A stretch of DNA of 52,994 bases from an uncultured Verrucomicrobiales bacterium (GTDB lineage: Bacteria; Verrucomicrobiota; Verrucomicrobiia; Verrucomicrobiales; Akkermansiaceae), in NCBI GenBank assembly GCA_938008215.1, contig CALLLS010000028.1, positions 1-52,994 on the forward strand. Reading direction: 5' to 3'. The notes beneath the pieces are model-generated. The model was given only the letters and a program-made list of their open reading frames with translations, did not search any database and was not told where the DNA came from. The position numbers and the translations under genes are program-made. Numbering within the stretch: position 1 is the stretch's first letter; every line of letters starts with the position of its first letter. Below are positions 37,636 through 46,267 of this stretch, piece after piece.

Positions 37636-39009
37636 ATGTCAAATCAGATCTCTATACCAGATATTCTTCAAGCTACCGGTGGGCGTTTATTGGCGGAGGA
37701 AGGGGAGCAATCCTTCCCGCTTTTTGTTTCTACCGATACGAGAAGTATAAATGACGGAGATCTCTTTGTTGCGTTAGAGGGAGAGAACTTTGATGCTCAT
37801 AACTTCCTAGATATGGCGGTTCAGAAAGGAGCAACAACGTTGCTGGTTCATAAAGAGGTAGCAGTGCCTGGCGCGAATATCATTCTGGTGGAAGATACCT
37901 TAAAGGGGCTACAGGACTTAGCGGCATACTGGAGAGGGGAGCTGACGGATCGTGCGATTGGGATCACTGGCTCGAATGGGAAGACCTCTACAAAGGATCT
38001 GACCCAAGCGGTGCTCAATCAAAAGTTTAAGACCAAAGCGACTTTAGGGAATTTTAACAATCATATTGGGCTTCCGTTGACGGTCTTAAGGAACGGTCGG
38101 GATGATGATGCGACGATCTCTGAAATGGGGATGAATCACCCGGGGGAGATCGCGCCTTTATGCGAAATCGCAAAGCCTCGGGTTGGTATTATTTGTAGCA
38201 TCGGGACGGCACACATCGAGTATATGGGTTCGCAGGAAGCAATTGCGAAGGAGAAGGGTGCGCTCGCGGCATCCTTGCCAGAAGATGGCATTCTTATTAT
38301 TCCTAAAGACGTTGCCCAAAAAGAGATTCTCCTAGAGCAAAACAATGCGCAAACAGTTTTGGAAGTGGGGATAGAAACGGATTCTGAGATCTCCGCTCAT
38401 GAGGTGAAGGCAGAAGGGGATGGAACCGCTTTTATTCTGAGGACGCCAAAAGGGGAGGCGAAAGTAATTCTGCCACTGAAGGGAAGGCACATGGTTTCCA
38501 ACGCACTACTGGCGGCGGCGGTGGGGCACTACTACGGGATGTCTCCGCAAGAAATCGCGCAAGGGCTTAATGCTGTGGAGCTGACTACAGGAAGGCTGCG
38601 TCAATTCACTTATGGCACGCAAACGATCTTAGACGACACTTATAATGCGAACCCTGATTCCGTGAGAGCGGCTGCAGTAACCTTAAAGGATGCGCTCTCT
38701 GAGGGGCAGAAGGGATATCTCGTATTAGGAAAAATGGGAGAACTAGGACATTTAGCAGATGAGGGGCACTTAGAAGTGGGAGCGTATGGAGCGAAGCTTG
38801 GATTAGAGATGATTAGCGTAGGCGAGGAAGCAAAGTTGATCACAGAAGGCGTGCTAAAAGCAGGCGGGCAGGCAAAACATTTCACAGAAAAGAAAGAAGC
38901 GGTTGACTGGATGGCAGAAAACCTTCAAGAAAACTCTATGATACTTTTTAAAGGAAGCAGAGCGGCAGCTATGGAGACCGTTATGAACGCCCTCTTCCCC
39001 GAAAGTTAA
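37636..39009 (+). CDS. murF: UDP-N-acetylmuramoyl-tripeptide:D-Ala-D-Ala ligase
   Basis: Adds D-Ala-D-Ala to the UDP-MurNAc tripeptide, the last cytoplasmic precursor step. N-terminal substrate domain (STDTRSINDGDLFVALEGENFD), ATP loop GITGSNGKTSTKDL, GNFNNHIGLPLTVL, ISEMGMNHPGEI, and the C-terminal DDTYNANPDSVRAA. 457 aa. First of a two-gene unit with mraY (21-base gap). The usual dcw neighbours murE and murD are absent, so this is a detached piece of that cluster. TAAATT lies 6 bases before the ATG. Confidence 0.96.
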   Translation: MSNQISIPDILQATGGRLLAEEGEQSFPLFVSTDTRSINDGDLFVALEGENFDAHNFLDMAVQKGATTLLVHKEVAVPGANIILVEDTLKGLQDLAAYWRGELTDRAIGITGSNGKTSTKDLTQAVLNQKFKTKATLGNFNNHIGLPLTVLRNGRDDDATISEMGMNHPGEIAPLCEIAKPRVGIICSIGTAHIEYMGSQEAIAKEKGALAASLPEDGILIIPKDVAQKEILLEQNNAQTVLEVGIETDSEISAHEVKAEGDGTAFILRTPKGEAKVILPLKGRHMVSNALLAAAVGHYYGMSPQEIAQGLNAVELTTGRLRQFTYGTQTILDDTYNANPDSVRAAAVTLKDALSEGQKGYLVLGKMGELGHLADEGHLEVGAYGAKLGLEMISVGEEAKLITEGVLKAGGQAKHFTEKKEAVDWMAENLQENSMILFKGSRAAAMETVMNALFPES

Positions 39010-39030
39010 TTTCTATTACTACATACTTTT

Positions 39031-40188
39031 ATGTTATATTATCTTTATGAACTCTGGTCTTCCGCAATGGAGCAAGACGCGGGATGGGCAAAAGCGTTTA
39101 AATTTCTCAATCTCTTCCAATACATCACATTTCGTGCACTTTTTGCCTGTATTTTATCGTTTGCGCTAAGTCTAGTCTTAGGTCCTCGTTTGATTGCGGT
39201 CTTAAAGCTTTTAAAAGCAGGTCAGCCGATTCGAGGAGCAGAGCTGATGCGTGGTCTTCATGAAAAGCATGGTGCTAAAGCTGGGACGCCTACGATGGGT
39301 GGTGTGATGATCATCGGCACCGTTCTTATCTCCGTATTACTTTGTGGGCGGATCATGAACCCGTTTTTAGTGGTGACGATGTTTAGTATGATCTCACTAG
39401 GGTTACTTGGCTTCTTAGATGACTACATGAAGGTGGTGAAGAAAAACGCGGATGGCGTGAATGCTAAGACGAAGCTTCTCTGGCAGCTTGGAGTAGGTGC
39501 TATCGTCGCTATCTTTCTCTATACAAAGCAGGAAACGAGTGTTTACCAGCTTGTGGATCAACAGATTAGTATCAGTGAAATTTGTTTTCCGTTATTAAAA
39601 ACCCCAATCATTAACTTAGCTTGGCTTATCGTTCCGTTTTTCATCATCCTTTGTATAGGAAGCTCAAATGCTGTAAATTTAACGGATGGTTTAGATGGAT
39701 TAGCGATAGGTGTGACCGTCATAGTCTCACTTGCCTATTCCATCATTGCTTATCTTGCACACCATCAATGGTTGGCGACGGAATACCTTTCTATACCGCA
39801 CAACCCTTATCTGGGAGAAATAGTAATCTTCCTCATGGCACTCGTAGGCGCAGGCTTTGGTTTTCTCTGGTTTAACTGTCACCCAGCAAAAGTCTTCATG
39901 GGAGATACTGGCTCATTAGCAATTGGTGGTGCACTTGGAACAGTGGCTATTTGCACAAAACAAGAGCTACTCCTTGTTATCATTGGCGGAGTATTCGTCA
40001 TGGAAGCGGTCTCTGTAATTTTACAAGTTGGAAGCTTTAAGCTGAGAGGCAAGCGCATCTTCCGTATGGCTCCTATCCACCATCACTTTGAGCTTGGTGG
40101 ATGGCATGAAAATCAAGTGATTATACGTTTCTGGATTCTCTCTATCTTCCTCGCCTTAGTTGGGCTTGGGCTGATGAAAGTCCTTTAA
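39031..40188 (+). CDS. mraY: Phospho-N-acetylmuramoyl-pentapeptide transferase
   Basis: Integral membrane enzyme that makes lipid I from UDP-MurNAc-pentapeptide and undecaprenyl phosphate. About ten TM helices; signatures GTPTMGGVMII, the DD pair in LGFLDDYMKV, SSNAVNLTDGLDGLA, FNCHPAKVFMGDTGSLA and the HHHFELGGW histidine cluster. 385 aa. Follows murF, the order found in dcw clusters. Convergent with tatA. Confidence 0.97.
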   Translation: MLYYLYELWSSAMEQDAGWAKAFKFLNLFQYITFRALFACILSFALSLVLGPRLIAVLKLLKAGQPIRGAELMRGLHEKHGAKAGTPTMGGVMIIGTVLISVLLCGRIMNPFLVVTMFSMISLGLLGFLDDYMKVVKKNADGVNAKTKLLWQLGVGAIVAIFLYTKQETSVYQLVDQQISISEICFPLLKTPIINLAWLIVPFFIILCIGSSNAVNLTDGLDGLAIGVTVIVSLAYSIIAYLAHHQWLATEYLSIPHNPYLGEIVIFLMALVGAGFGFLWFNCHPAKVFMGDTGSLAIGGALGTVAICTKQELLLVIIGGVFVMEAVSVILQVGSFKLRGKRIFRMAPIHHHFELGGWHENQVIIRFWILSIFLALVGLGLMKVL

Positions 40189-40252
40189 GAATATGTGATT
40201 ATCCTCCCTGAATGAGATTTAGGAGACGAATTTTTCTTGTAAGAAAATATCC

Positions 40253-40275
40253 AGAGAAGATTAGAAACCTTCTCT
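40253..40275. terminator. Possible terminator between mraY and tatA
   Basis: AGAGAAG (40253-40259) pairs with CTTCTCT (40269-40275) between the convergent genes; a second short hairpin, TTTTCTT-GT-AAGAAAA, lies just to its left. Neither is strong. Confidence 0.3.
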
Positions 40276-40297
40276 ATAAAAGCGAGAGACGTAAGTT

Positions 40298-40534
40298 TTA
40301 CGCTTTAGTTTCTTTCTCTTCGCTTTTTTCAGGCTTGAGACTGACTTCTTCCTCGGCACGTGTGATTTCACTCTCAAAATCTTGGCGCGCTTTTTTGAAT
40401 TCTCCCATGCTTTTACCTAAACCTTTGGCAAATTCTGGCAATTTCTTAGCTCCAAATAATACGAGAACAGCGACGAAGATGATAACAAGTTCTGGACCAC
40501 CAAGGCTTGGTAAGAAGGCGAATATACTATTCAT
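40298..40534 (-). CDS. tatA: Twin-arginine translocase subunit TatA/TatE
   Basis: Small membrane protein that forms the Tat pore. One TM helix (FLPSLGGPELVIIFVAVLVLFG), the hinge FGAKKLP and an amphipathic helix (EFAKGLGKSMGEFKKARQDF), then a charged Glu/Lys-rich tail. 78 aa from ATG 40534; the longer frame to 40576 would start inside the promoter. TTGCAA-N17-TATAAT precedes it. No tatC in the window, but the M15 peptidase at 44 kb has a Tat-like signal. Confidence 0.92.
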   Translation of the reverse strand: MNSIFAFLPSLGGPELVIIFVAVLVLFGAKKLPEFAKGLGKSMGEFKKARQDFESEITRAEEEVSLKPEKSEEKETKA

Positions 40535-40543
40535 AATAATTTT

Positions 40544-40572
40544 ATTATAAATGCTTGAGAGGCTATTTGCAA
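40544..40572 (-). promoter_or_regulatory. Putative tatA promoter (TTGCAA-N17-TATAAT), near-leaderless
   Basis: On the minus strand the -35 TTGCAA (40572-40567) is 17 bases from the -10 TATAAT (40549-40544), and the ATG lies only 9 bases after the -10. Start of transcription ~7 bases after the -10 would leave a leader of 2-3 bases. Confidence 0.5.
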
Positions 40573-40644
40573 TCATTCTTTATTTAACAAGAAACAATAT
40601 GCTCGTCATATTACGATTATGGTGAAGGATCTCAGCCTATAGAT

Positions 40645-41370
40645 ATGAAGATATTCGTTACGTTTTTTCTATGGACGCTTTGGTTGAATGCACAACAGTC
40701 TACAATGCACGCAAAGTTTGAGGCAAGAGTACACCAGTTTTCGGATGACTTAGCAGTTCTTGGTATTACTCTTACCCCTGACGATCATTGGCATACGTAT
40801 TGGAGCAATCCTGGAGATGCGGGGATGACGTTGAGAGTCGCATTAGATGATGAGTCACTCACTATTCATGCAGAAGAATTTCCTCTACCAAAGCGGTTTG
40901 AAGTAAGCGGTATTGTTGGTTATGGTTATGAAAAACCTGCGACATTCCTATACCGCATTAAAGGTGACATACCAAAGGTGATTTCAGGAAAAGCGAATTG
41001 GCTCACCTGTGATGAGGACGGCTGTGTGCCAGGCTCTGAAACGTTTGATCTAACGATAGATAGCATAGGTGAAGAAGTTCCATTATGGATTAATGAACAG
41101 ATTGCTATGCAACCAAAGGATCTTGTTGTCCCAAGTAAAATAAGCAAAACTGACAGTCAATGGACGGTGCAATTTGAGGCTGAGAAAGATCTAGAAGGCT
41201 GGATGGTGTTTCCTTATGACTCTAGGTTCAGTGAGGCTGATGGTTTGGCTCGCCTTATAAAGGAAAATGGGAAATATCTTTTTCACTTTGATTTCATAGG
41301 ACAGCCAGAAATTTATTCCCGCTTTTTAATCACTAATGGGAAAGAGGGATATAATCTGATCCCGCAATAA
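40645..41370 (+). CDS. Stand-alone DsbD N-terminal (DsbD-alpha-like) periplasmic protein
   Basis: Signal peptide at residues 1-16, then a beta-rich domain of the DsbD N-terminal type: HWHTYWSNPGDAG, FPLPKRFEVSGIVGYGYE, and WLTCDEDGCVPG with a Cys pair five residues apart. In DsbD this domain receives electrons from the membrane part and passes them to periplasmic thiol proteins. Here it is alone (241 aa), without the TM or thioredoxin domains. Partner unknown; the next gene on the plus strand is unrelated. Confidence 0.75.
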   Translation: MKIFVTFFLWTLWLNAQQSTMHAKFEARVHQFSDDLAVLGITLTPDDHWHTYWSNPGDAGMTLRVALDDESLTIHAEEFPLPKRFEVSGIVGYGYEKPATFLYRIKGDIPKVISGKANWLTCDEDGCVPGSETFDLTIDSIGEEVPLWINEQIAMQPKDLVVPSKISKTDSQWTVQFEAEKDLEGWMVFPYDSRFSEADGLARLIKENGKYLFHFDFIGQPEIYSRFLITNGKEGYNLIPQ

Positions 41371-41413
41371 ATCCTTTTTTAATAGATAGGTTGAATGAGC
41401 TATCTCTATGAAC

Positions 41414-42841
41414 TCAGTCTTCCAAGATTGTCTTGATTTTTTCTCTTAGTGTGAAGCGTGTCAGACCTAGGAGCTTAGCCGCTTTTGTAATGTTACCCTC
41501 ACTTAATTTTAGGGCACAGGGTAATAGCACTTTTTCTATCTCTTGAATTGTTTCTCGGTATGCACCCTTGGGCAGTTTTTCATTTTGGGCTCTCGCTAGT
41601 ATTGCAGTAGAGAGTTGAGAAATGGTGAACTCTGCGGATTCCTGATTTTTATTAGTTATGAGAGGTGCGAGGTCTGCGGTGTCAATGGTGAGTTCTCGCC
41701 TCTTAAGGAGGGCTTGCCTAAGGACGTTTTGGAGTTGTCTAATGTTTCCCTGCCACGTTTGGCGAGCGAGGTAAGAGACAGCTTCTTTAGTAATTCTATG
41801 ATGAGAGATGCCTAACTCTTGGCTAAAGTTCTGGAGGAAGTGTGTGGTGAGGACTTGCACGTCTCCGAGCCGGTCTCTCAAGGGAGGTATCTTAAGAATG
41901 GAGCCATTGAGGCGATAGAGTAAGTCATCTCGAAATAACCCTTCATCCACCATCTTCTCTAAGTTCTGGTGTGTGGCAGCGATGACACGAACGTCTACTG
42001 GGATTTCCTCTTTGCCCCCCACTCTTTGGACAGTGCGCTCTTGGAGAACACGTAGCATCTTAGCCTGAAGGAGTGGCTGCATATCACCAATTTCATCAAG
42101 AAAAAGGGTAGAGCCTATGGCTTGCTCAAATTTCCCTATTTTAGTATGCGTCGCACCAGTAAAGGCGCCTTTCTCATGCCCAAACAGCTCAGACTCTAAG
42201 AGGTTATCAGGAATAGCGGCACAGTTCACGGCGATAAAGGGCATGTGGGAGCGGTGACCGTGCTCGTGTAAGGCGCGTGCAATGAGTTCTTTTCCTGTCC
42301 CTGTTTCTCCTCTGATTAAGACCGTGACGGGAGCTGCTGCCAGTTTAGCAAGATCTCGATATACTTTTAACATCGCCCGACTATTCCCAATCAAGCGCGC
42401 GGGCTTTATTTCTTTATCGGTTTCTATTCCTTCTTCGATAGGTGGGATTTGCGACCCGTTGAGAGCTTCCTGAATGACGATTTGCAGCTCATTAGGGTCT
42501 ACAGGCTTAGGGAGGAAATCATATGCGCCTGCCTGCACCGCCTTAATCGCGATTTTAGCGTCAGTGTGATTTGATAATAAGAGCGTGGGAAGTTGGGGTT
42601 TTTCTTCTGCGAGTTTTTCTATAAGCGGTAGCCCTCCGAGCCCTTCTAACTTATATTCCGTAATGACTAAAGTGACACTAGGATCACTTAAAATGAAGTT
42701 AAGGGCATCAGCTCCATCCAGAAATGTGATGAGATCTGCTTGGAGCTCGTTTAGCAAAGGTTGGAGCGATCTAGTGGTGTGATCCACATCACTTTCCTTA
42801 CTGTCTACTAAGACAATTTTGGGCATTTTTTGATCGGCCAT
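41414..42841 (-). CDS. NtrC-family sigma-54 activator with atypical receiver domain
   Basis: Sigma-54-dependent transcription activator. The receiver domain (1-125) has an altered phosphorylation site: the acidic pair reads VDS (Asp13, Ser14) and the phosphoacceptor position reads ITEYKLEG with Glu62 in place of Asp; Ser90 and Lys112 remain. The AAA+ domain (~145-390) has Walker A GETGTGKE, GAFTGA (225-230) and LFLDEIGDM. A C-terminal Fis-type HTH (GNITKAAKLLGLTRFTLREK). 475 aa. Probably active without a histidine kinase. Targets not identifiable; I found no clear -24/-12 promoter in the window. Confidence 0.9.
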   Translation of the reverse strand: MADQKMPKIVLVDSKESDVDHTTRSLQPLLNELQADLITFLDGADALNFILSDPSVTLVITEYKLEGLGGLPLIEKLAEEKPQLPTLLLSNHTDAKIAIKAVQAGAYDFLPKPVDPNELQIVIQEALNGSQIPPIEEGIETDKEIKPARLIGNSRAMLKVYRDLAKLAAAPVTVLIRGETGTGKELIARALHEHGHRSHMPFIAVNCAAIPDNLLESELFGHEKGAFTGATHTKIGKFEQAIGSTLFLDEIGDMQPLLQAKMLRVLQERTVQRVGGKEEIPVDVRVIAATHQNLEKMVDEGLFRDDLLYRLNGSILKIPPLRDRLGDVQVLTTHFLQNFSQELGISHHRITKEAVSYLARQTWQGNIRQLQNVLRQALLKRRELTIDTADLAPLITNKNQESAEFTISQLSTAILARAQNEKLPKGAYRETIQEIEKVLLPCALKLSEGNITKAAKLLGLTRFTLREKIKTILED

Positions 42842-42869
42842 TTCTTAATGTAATCGTATAGCTCGTCTC

Positions 42870-44045
42870 ATGCCAAGCAGGGTTTCTAACAATCTTTTTT
42901 ACTCTTACATAGGGGGGCTCTTATTGAGTCTGCTTTCAATAACTTATGCTCATACGATAGATCAGGTGTATATGGAGCTATCCCCTGAGAAGAAAGAATT
43001 CAAAGCCTTAGTCTTTATTGATGCGGGGTATTGCTTACCTGAATACAGAGGAGATGAGAATCAGGACGCTCCAGACAGAGATTGGCTACTTGGGCTTTCA
43101 GAGAGAGCGCATGTTAGGCTTAGGCAAGAAGCCGAGAAGTATATGCAGAGCTCCATAAAATTCATGCAGGATGAAGTAACTGTGCCGTATCAGGTTTCTT
43201 TTCCTGATTATGCTTCTACTCCATATGATTTCTATGAATCCTTAGTGCAGTCCCCAATCTTACGGGTCGAACTGCGCGGTAAATACTTATCCAGTGGTGG
43301 CTCTTTACAAGCCTCATGGAATGACCTGTATGAAGCAAATTTACTGGTGGAGCTGATATGGCAAGATGGAGAGGAAAGACAGGAGAATCTACTAACAATA
43401 GAGCCAGGTTCAGCGATAGATCTAGGGGTTCAAATTTCTCCCTTTGAGGGTCAGAGTAGCGAGCAGGCGGAGAATGACGAGCCTGTTATCACAGCCCAAA
43501 AAGGAGGATGGTGGCGCTTCGTTAAAATTGGGTTCGATCACATTATCCCATTAGGGGTGGATCACATCGTCTTTGTCATCGGGCTTTTTCTTTTTAGTCC
43601 TACGTGGAGGCCATTGTTGCATCAAACCATTACTTTTACGGTAGCGCACTCCATTACCCTTGCCTTAGCGTTGCTGGGGATAGTGACCTTTCACACTAAG
43701 TGGGTGGAGGTGATTATCGCACTCTCTATCGTTTATGTGGCGGTGGAGAACTTATGGACTAAGGAAATGGGAAAGAGGCGACTTATTTTAGTCTTTCTCT
43801 TCGGGCTTCTCCACGGTTTAGGCTTCGGGTCTGTCTTAGGTGAGTATCCGCTACCCAAGGACAAGCTCATGTTCGGGATAACTGGCTTCAATGTCGGTGT
43901 GGAGCTGGGTCAAGTAGTTGTGCTGGTGATCTGCTTCTTGACTATCGGCTGGTTTAAGAAGTCTTTTAAATGGATTCGTATTGTGGGGTCGCTTATTATC
44001 GGGAGCGTAGGGCTTTATTGGGTCATACAACGTATAATGGGATGA
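42870..44045 (+). CDS. HupE/UreJ-2 family membrane protein
   Basis: Signal peptide (to ~27), an extracytoplasmic domain to about residue 200, then about six TM helices of the HupE/UreJ family. Conserved histidines in GFDHIIPLGVDHIVFVIG, FTVAHSITLALA and FGLLHGLGFG are typical and probably bind metal; relatives are nickel/cobalt permeases, but this subfamily's substrate is not established. 391 aa. No urease or hydrogenase gene nearby. Its stop overlaps the start of the M15 peptidase gene (ATGA), so translation is coupled. Confidence 0.75.
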   Translation: MPSRVSNNLFYSYIGGLLLSLLSITYAHTIDQVYMELSPEKKEFKALVFIDAGYCLPEYRGDENQDAPDRDWLLGLSERAHVRLRQEAEKYMQSSIKFMQDEVTVPYQVSFPDYASTPYDFYESLVQSPILRVELRGKYLSSGGSLQASWNDLYEANLLVELIWQDGEERQENLLTIEPGSAIDLGVQISPFEGQSSEQAENDEPVITAQKGGWWRFVKIGFDHIIPLGVDHIVFVIGLFLFSPTWRPLLHQTITFTVAHSITLALALLGIVTFHTKWVEVIIALSIVYVAVENLWTKEMGKRRLILVFLFGLLHGLGFGSVLGEYPLPKDKLMFGITGFNVGVELGQVVVLVICFLTIGWFKKSFKWIRIVGSLIIGSVGLYWVIQRIMG

Positions 44046-44680
44046 GTGAGAAGAAGACACGTAGAGAATGGATGAAGCACCTAGCAATGGCCGGTGGGGT
44101 CATTCTTATGGGCGCGGCAGGATATAAGAGGAAAGATGCGGAGGGGCTTCTCAGGCGCGGAAAGAACCGTATGGATGGTCTTCTAACGAGAAGGAAAGAG
44201 GGAGGCGATTCTCATGAAGAGGAGTATTATGATAATGAGTCCATTCCAAACGAGGCGGAATATCTCAGTTTTCTGGCTGGCTTAGGACTACGCTATATTT
44301 CTCCGCGTGAGATCGTTCGCCCGCATAAAAATTACCGTAAGGGTGTAAGAAACAATATTCCTCCTAAATCATTATGGGAGAACATCGGTCCTACTCTAGT
44401 GTTAGCAGATACCTTGAGAAACGAGCTGGGGGTAAAGGTAACTCTACTATCAGTTTATCGCTCCAGAGCATATAATAATGTGGTGGGTGGAGCGAGTCGC
44501 TCTCAACATATGCTGAATAAGGCGGTGGATTTGAAATTTGATTGTCCTTCTGAGGAGGCTTTCGCGCTGGCGGAGAGATTACGCAGCGAAGGGGTGTTTA
44601 AAGGGGGGATCGGGTGGTATCCCGGTTTCATCCATGTGGATACCCGAGGGCACGATGCGACATGGGGTAAGGAGGCATGA
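44042..44680 (+). CDS. M15-family peptidase with Tat-like signal
   Basis: Probable zinc D-Ala-D-Ala carboxypeptidase/endopeptidase (Peptidase_M15_3 type). N-terminal KKTRREWMKHLAMAGG resembles a twin-arginine signal. The zinc motif is SQHMLNKAVDL (His, Asp), with the third ligand in FIHVDTRG. 212 aa from ATG 44042, which overlaps the HupE-like stop by 4 bases; the longer frame from 43970 lies inside that gene and is rejected. Acts on the cell wall if exported. Confidence 0.8.
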   Translation: MSEKKTRREWMKHLAMAGGVILMGAAGYKRKDAEGLLRRGKNRMDGLLTRRKEGGDSHEEEYYDNESIPNEAEYLSFLAGLGLRYISPREIVRPHKNYRKGVRNNIPPKSLWENIGPTLVLADTLRNELGVKVTLLSVYRSRAYNNVVGGASRSQHMLNKAVDLKFDCPSEEAFALAERLRSEGVFKGGIGWYPGFIHVDTRGHDATWGKEA

Positions 44681-44722
44681 ATTTATGTTGAACGAGTCAA
44701 TAACCAAGGGTTAAGTTCCAGC

Positions 44723-45364
44723 ATGTCTGATATATTTAAAATGCGTATAAGGGGCTGGGAAGATGGATGCGAAATCCCTGCAAAATTTGCTTTTGGGCAG
44801 CCAGGTAAAGATGCTCCTTTTGCTTCTGCAGGGAATGTAAACCCAGAAGTGCAGTGGGATAATGCGCCGAAGGGGACTAAGTCTTTTGCTCTGATTTGTG
44901 TGGATGTGGACGTGCCGTCTTCTGGCGAAGATGTGAACCAAGAGGGAAAAGAAGTATCTGCTGATTTGCCGAGAGTGGATTTCTATCACTGGGTTTTAGT
45001 GGATATTCCTGCACAGCTCTCTGGAATTCCTGAGGGTGTGTGTTCGCAGGGGGTTATCGCAAGAGGAAAGAAGGTGGGTGAATCAGAGTGGGGGATAGCG
45101 GGGCTAAATGATTATACAGACTGGTTTTCTGGAGACCCAGATATGGAAGGTGCTTATGGAAATTATGATGGGCCATGCCCACCATGGAATGATAGTATCA
45201 TCCATCATTATCACTTCACTCTCTATGCCCTTGATACGGATTCGTTAGACCTAACGGGAGAGTTTACGGGTGCAGAAGCTTTAGAAAAAGTGAAAGGGCA
45301 CGTTCTGGGTTCCTCAAGCTATGTGGGAACTTATACGATGAATCCTAGGCTTCGCTCTAGCTGA
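44723..45364 (+). CDS. YbhB/YbcL-type phosphatidylethanolamine-binding protein (PEBP)
   Basis: Small beta-sheet protein of the Raf-kinase-inhibitor/PEBP family. PEVQWDNAPKGTKSFALIC, VDVDVPS, HWVLVDIP, GAYGNYDGPCPP and HHYHFTLYALD are the family signatures. No signal peptide, so cytoplasmic. 213 aa. Function in bacteria is poorly defined. Its 3' end overlaps the convergent proB by 8 bases. Confidence 0.85.
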   Translation: MSDIFKMRIRGWEDGCEIPAKFAFGQPGKDAPFASAGNVNPEVQWDNAPKGTKSFALICVDVDVPSSGEDVNQEGKEVSADLPRVDFYHWVLVDIPAQLSGIPEGVCSQGVIARGKKVGESEWGIAGLNDYTDWFSGDPDMEGAYGNYDGPCPPWNDSIIHHYHFTLYALDTDSLDLTGEFTGAEALEKVKGHVLGSSSYVGTYTMNPRLRSS

Positions 45365-46109
45365 AATAGGTGCCCAAGGATGTTTTACCAGAATACCCCT
45401 TGAGACGTTCTGGGTGCGCGCCGTTACCTATCACAACCTGCGTACCATGAGAAAGGGCGACTTCTACGGCGTCTAGCTTAGAGTTCATTCCTCCGATCGA
45501 AAACTTTCCGGAGTCTTGAGTGACTTCTTTCCTAATTTCATCAATGCTGGAGACCTCAGGGATTACAGCATCATTTTTATTTAAGACCCCGTCTACAGAG
45601 GTGAGTAAGATCAGCAAATTAGTGTTGAGTATCCCTGATAGATTTGCAGCCAACATATCATTATCTGTTTTAGTGAGTTCCCTCAGAGAGACCACATCAT
45701 TCTCATTAATGATGGGCAATACGTCCTCATTTTCTAGAAGGCGTAGTAAGACCTGCTTTACCCGCTTCCTATGTTTTTCTTCACGCAGATCATAACTAGA
45801 GAGAAGGATTTGGGCGACCTTTATGTCGTGTTCCTGAAACGCTTCTTGGTAGGTTTGCATGAGGTGCGCTTGCCCTATAGCGGCAGCGGCTTGTCTGGTC
45901 TCTACATCTTCGGGGTAAGAGCTTAATCCTAAGCGTGGCACTCCTGCACCTACCGCACCAGAGGATACCAAGATTAACTGGTGACCTGCTTGCTTAAGTT
46001 CTGAGAGGTGCCGAGAAAGGGCAGAAAAAACAGCAAGATCGAGATGTCCGTCATCCTTAGTGAGGACGCCAGTGCCGACCTTTACGATTATGTTTTTCCG
46101 TTTGCTCAT
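45357..46109 (-). CDS. proB: Glutamate 5-kinase, short form
   Basis: Phosphorylates glutamate in proline synthesis. Amino acid kinase domain with KVGTGVL, LVSSGAVGAGVPRLGL, IINENDVVS, TDNDMLAANLSG, LTSVDGVL and GGMNSKLDA. 250 aa from ATG 46109; the C-terminal PUA domain of E. coli ProB (367 aa) is absent, as in many short ProBs. proA is not nearby. Convergent overlap of 8 bases with the PEBP gene. Confidence 0.9.
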   Translation of the reverse strand: MSKRKNIIVKVGTGVLTKDDGHLDLAVFSALSRHLSELKQAGHQLILVSSGAVGAGVPRLGLSSYPEDVETRQAAAAIGQAHLMQTYQEAFQEHDIKVAQILLSSYDLREEKHRKRVKQVLLRLLENEDVLPIINENDVVSLRELTKTDNDMLAANLSGILNTNLLILLTSVDGVLNKNDAVIPEVSSIDEIRKEVTQDSGKFSIGGMNSKLDAVEVALSHGTQVVIGNGAHPERLKGYSGKTSLGTYFS

Positions 46110-46267
46110 TGGTTTAGTTTTCTGCAAGAGTTAATCGCTTTATACCTACTCTTCAGCTTCTCAAGGATTCAAAAATAGTTCATCAGTAGATACAAGAGGA
46201 TAAACCTAGATTATTAAGATTGGTTTTGATTGACGGATTAAAGGGAATTAGGTCATTAAAAGTTATA

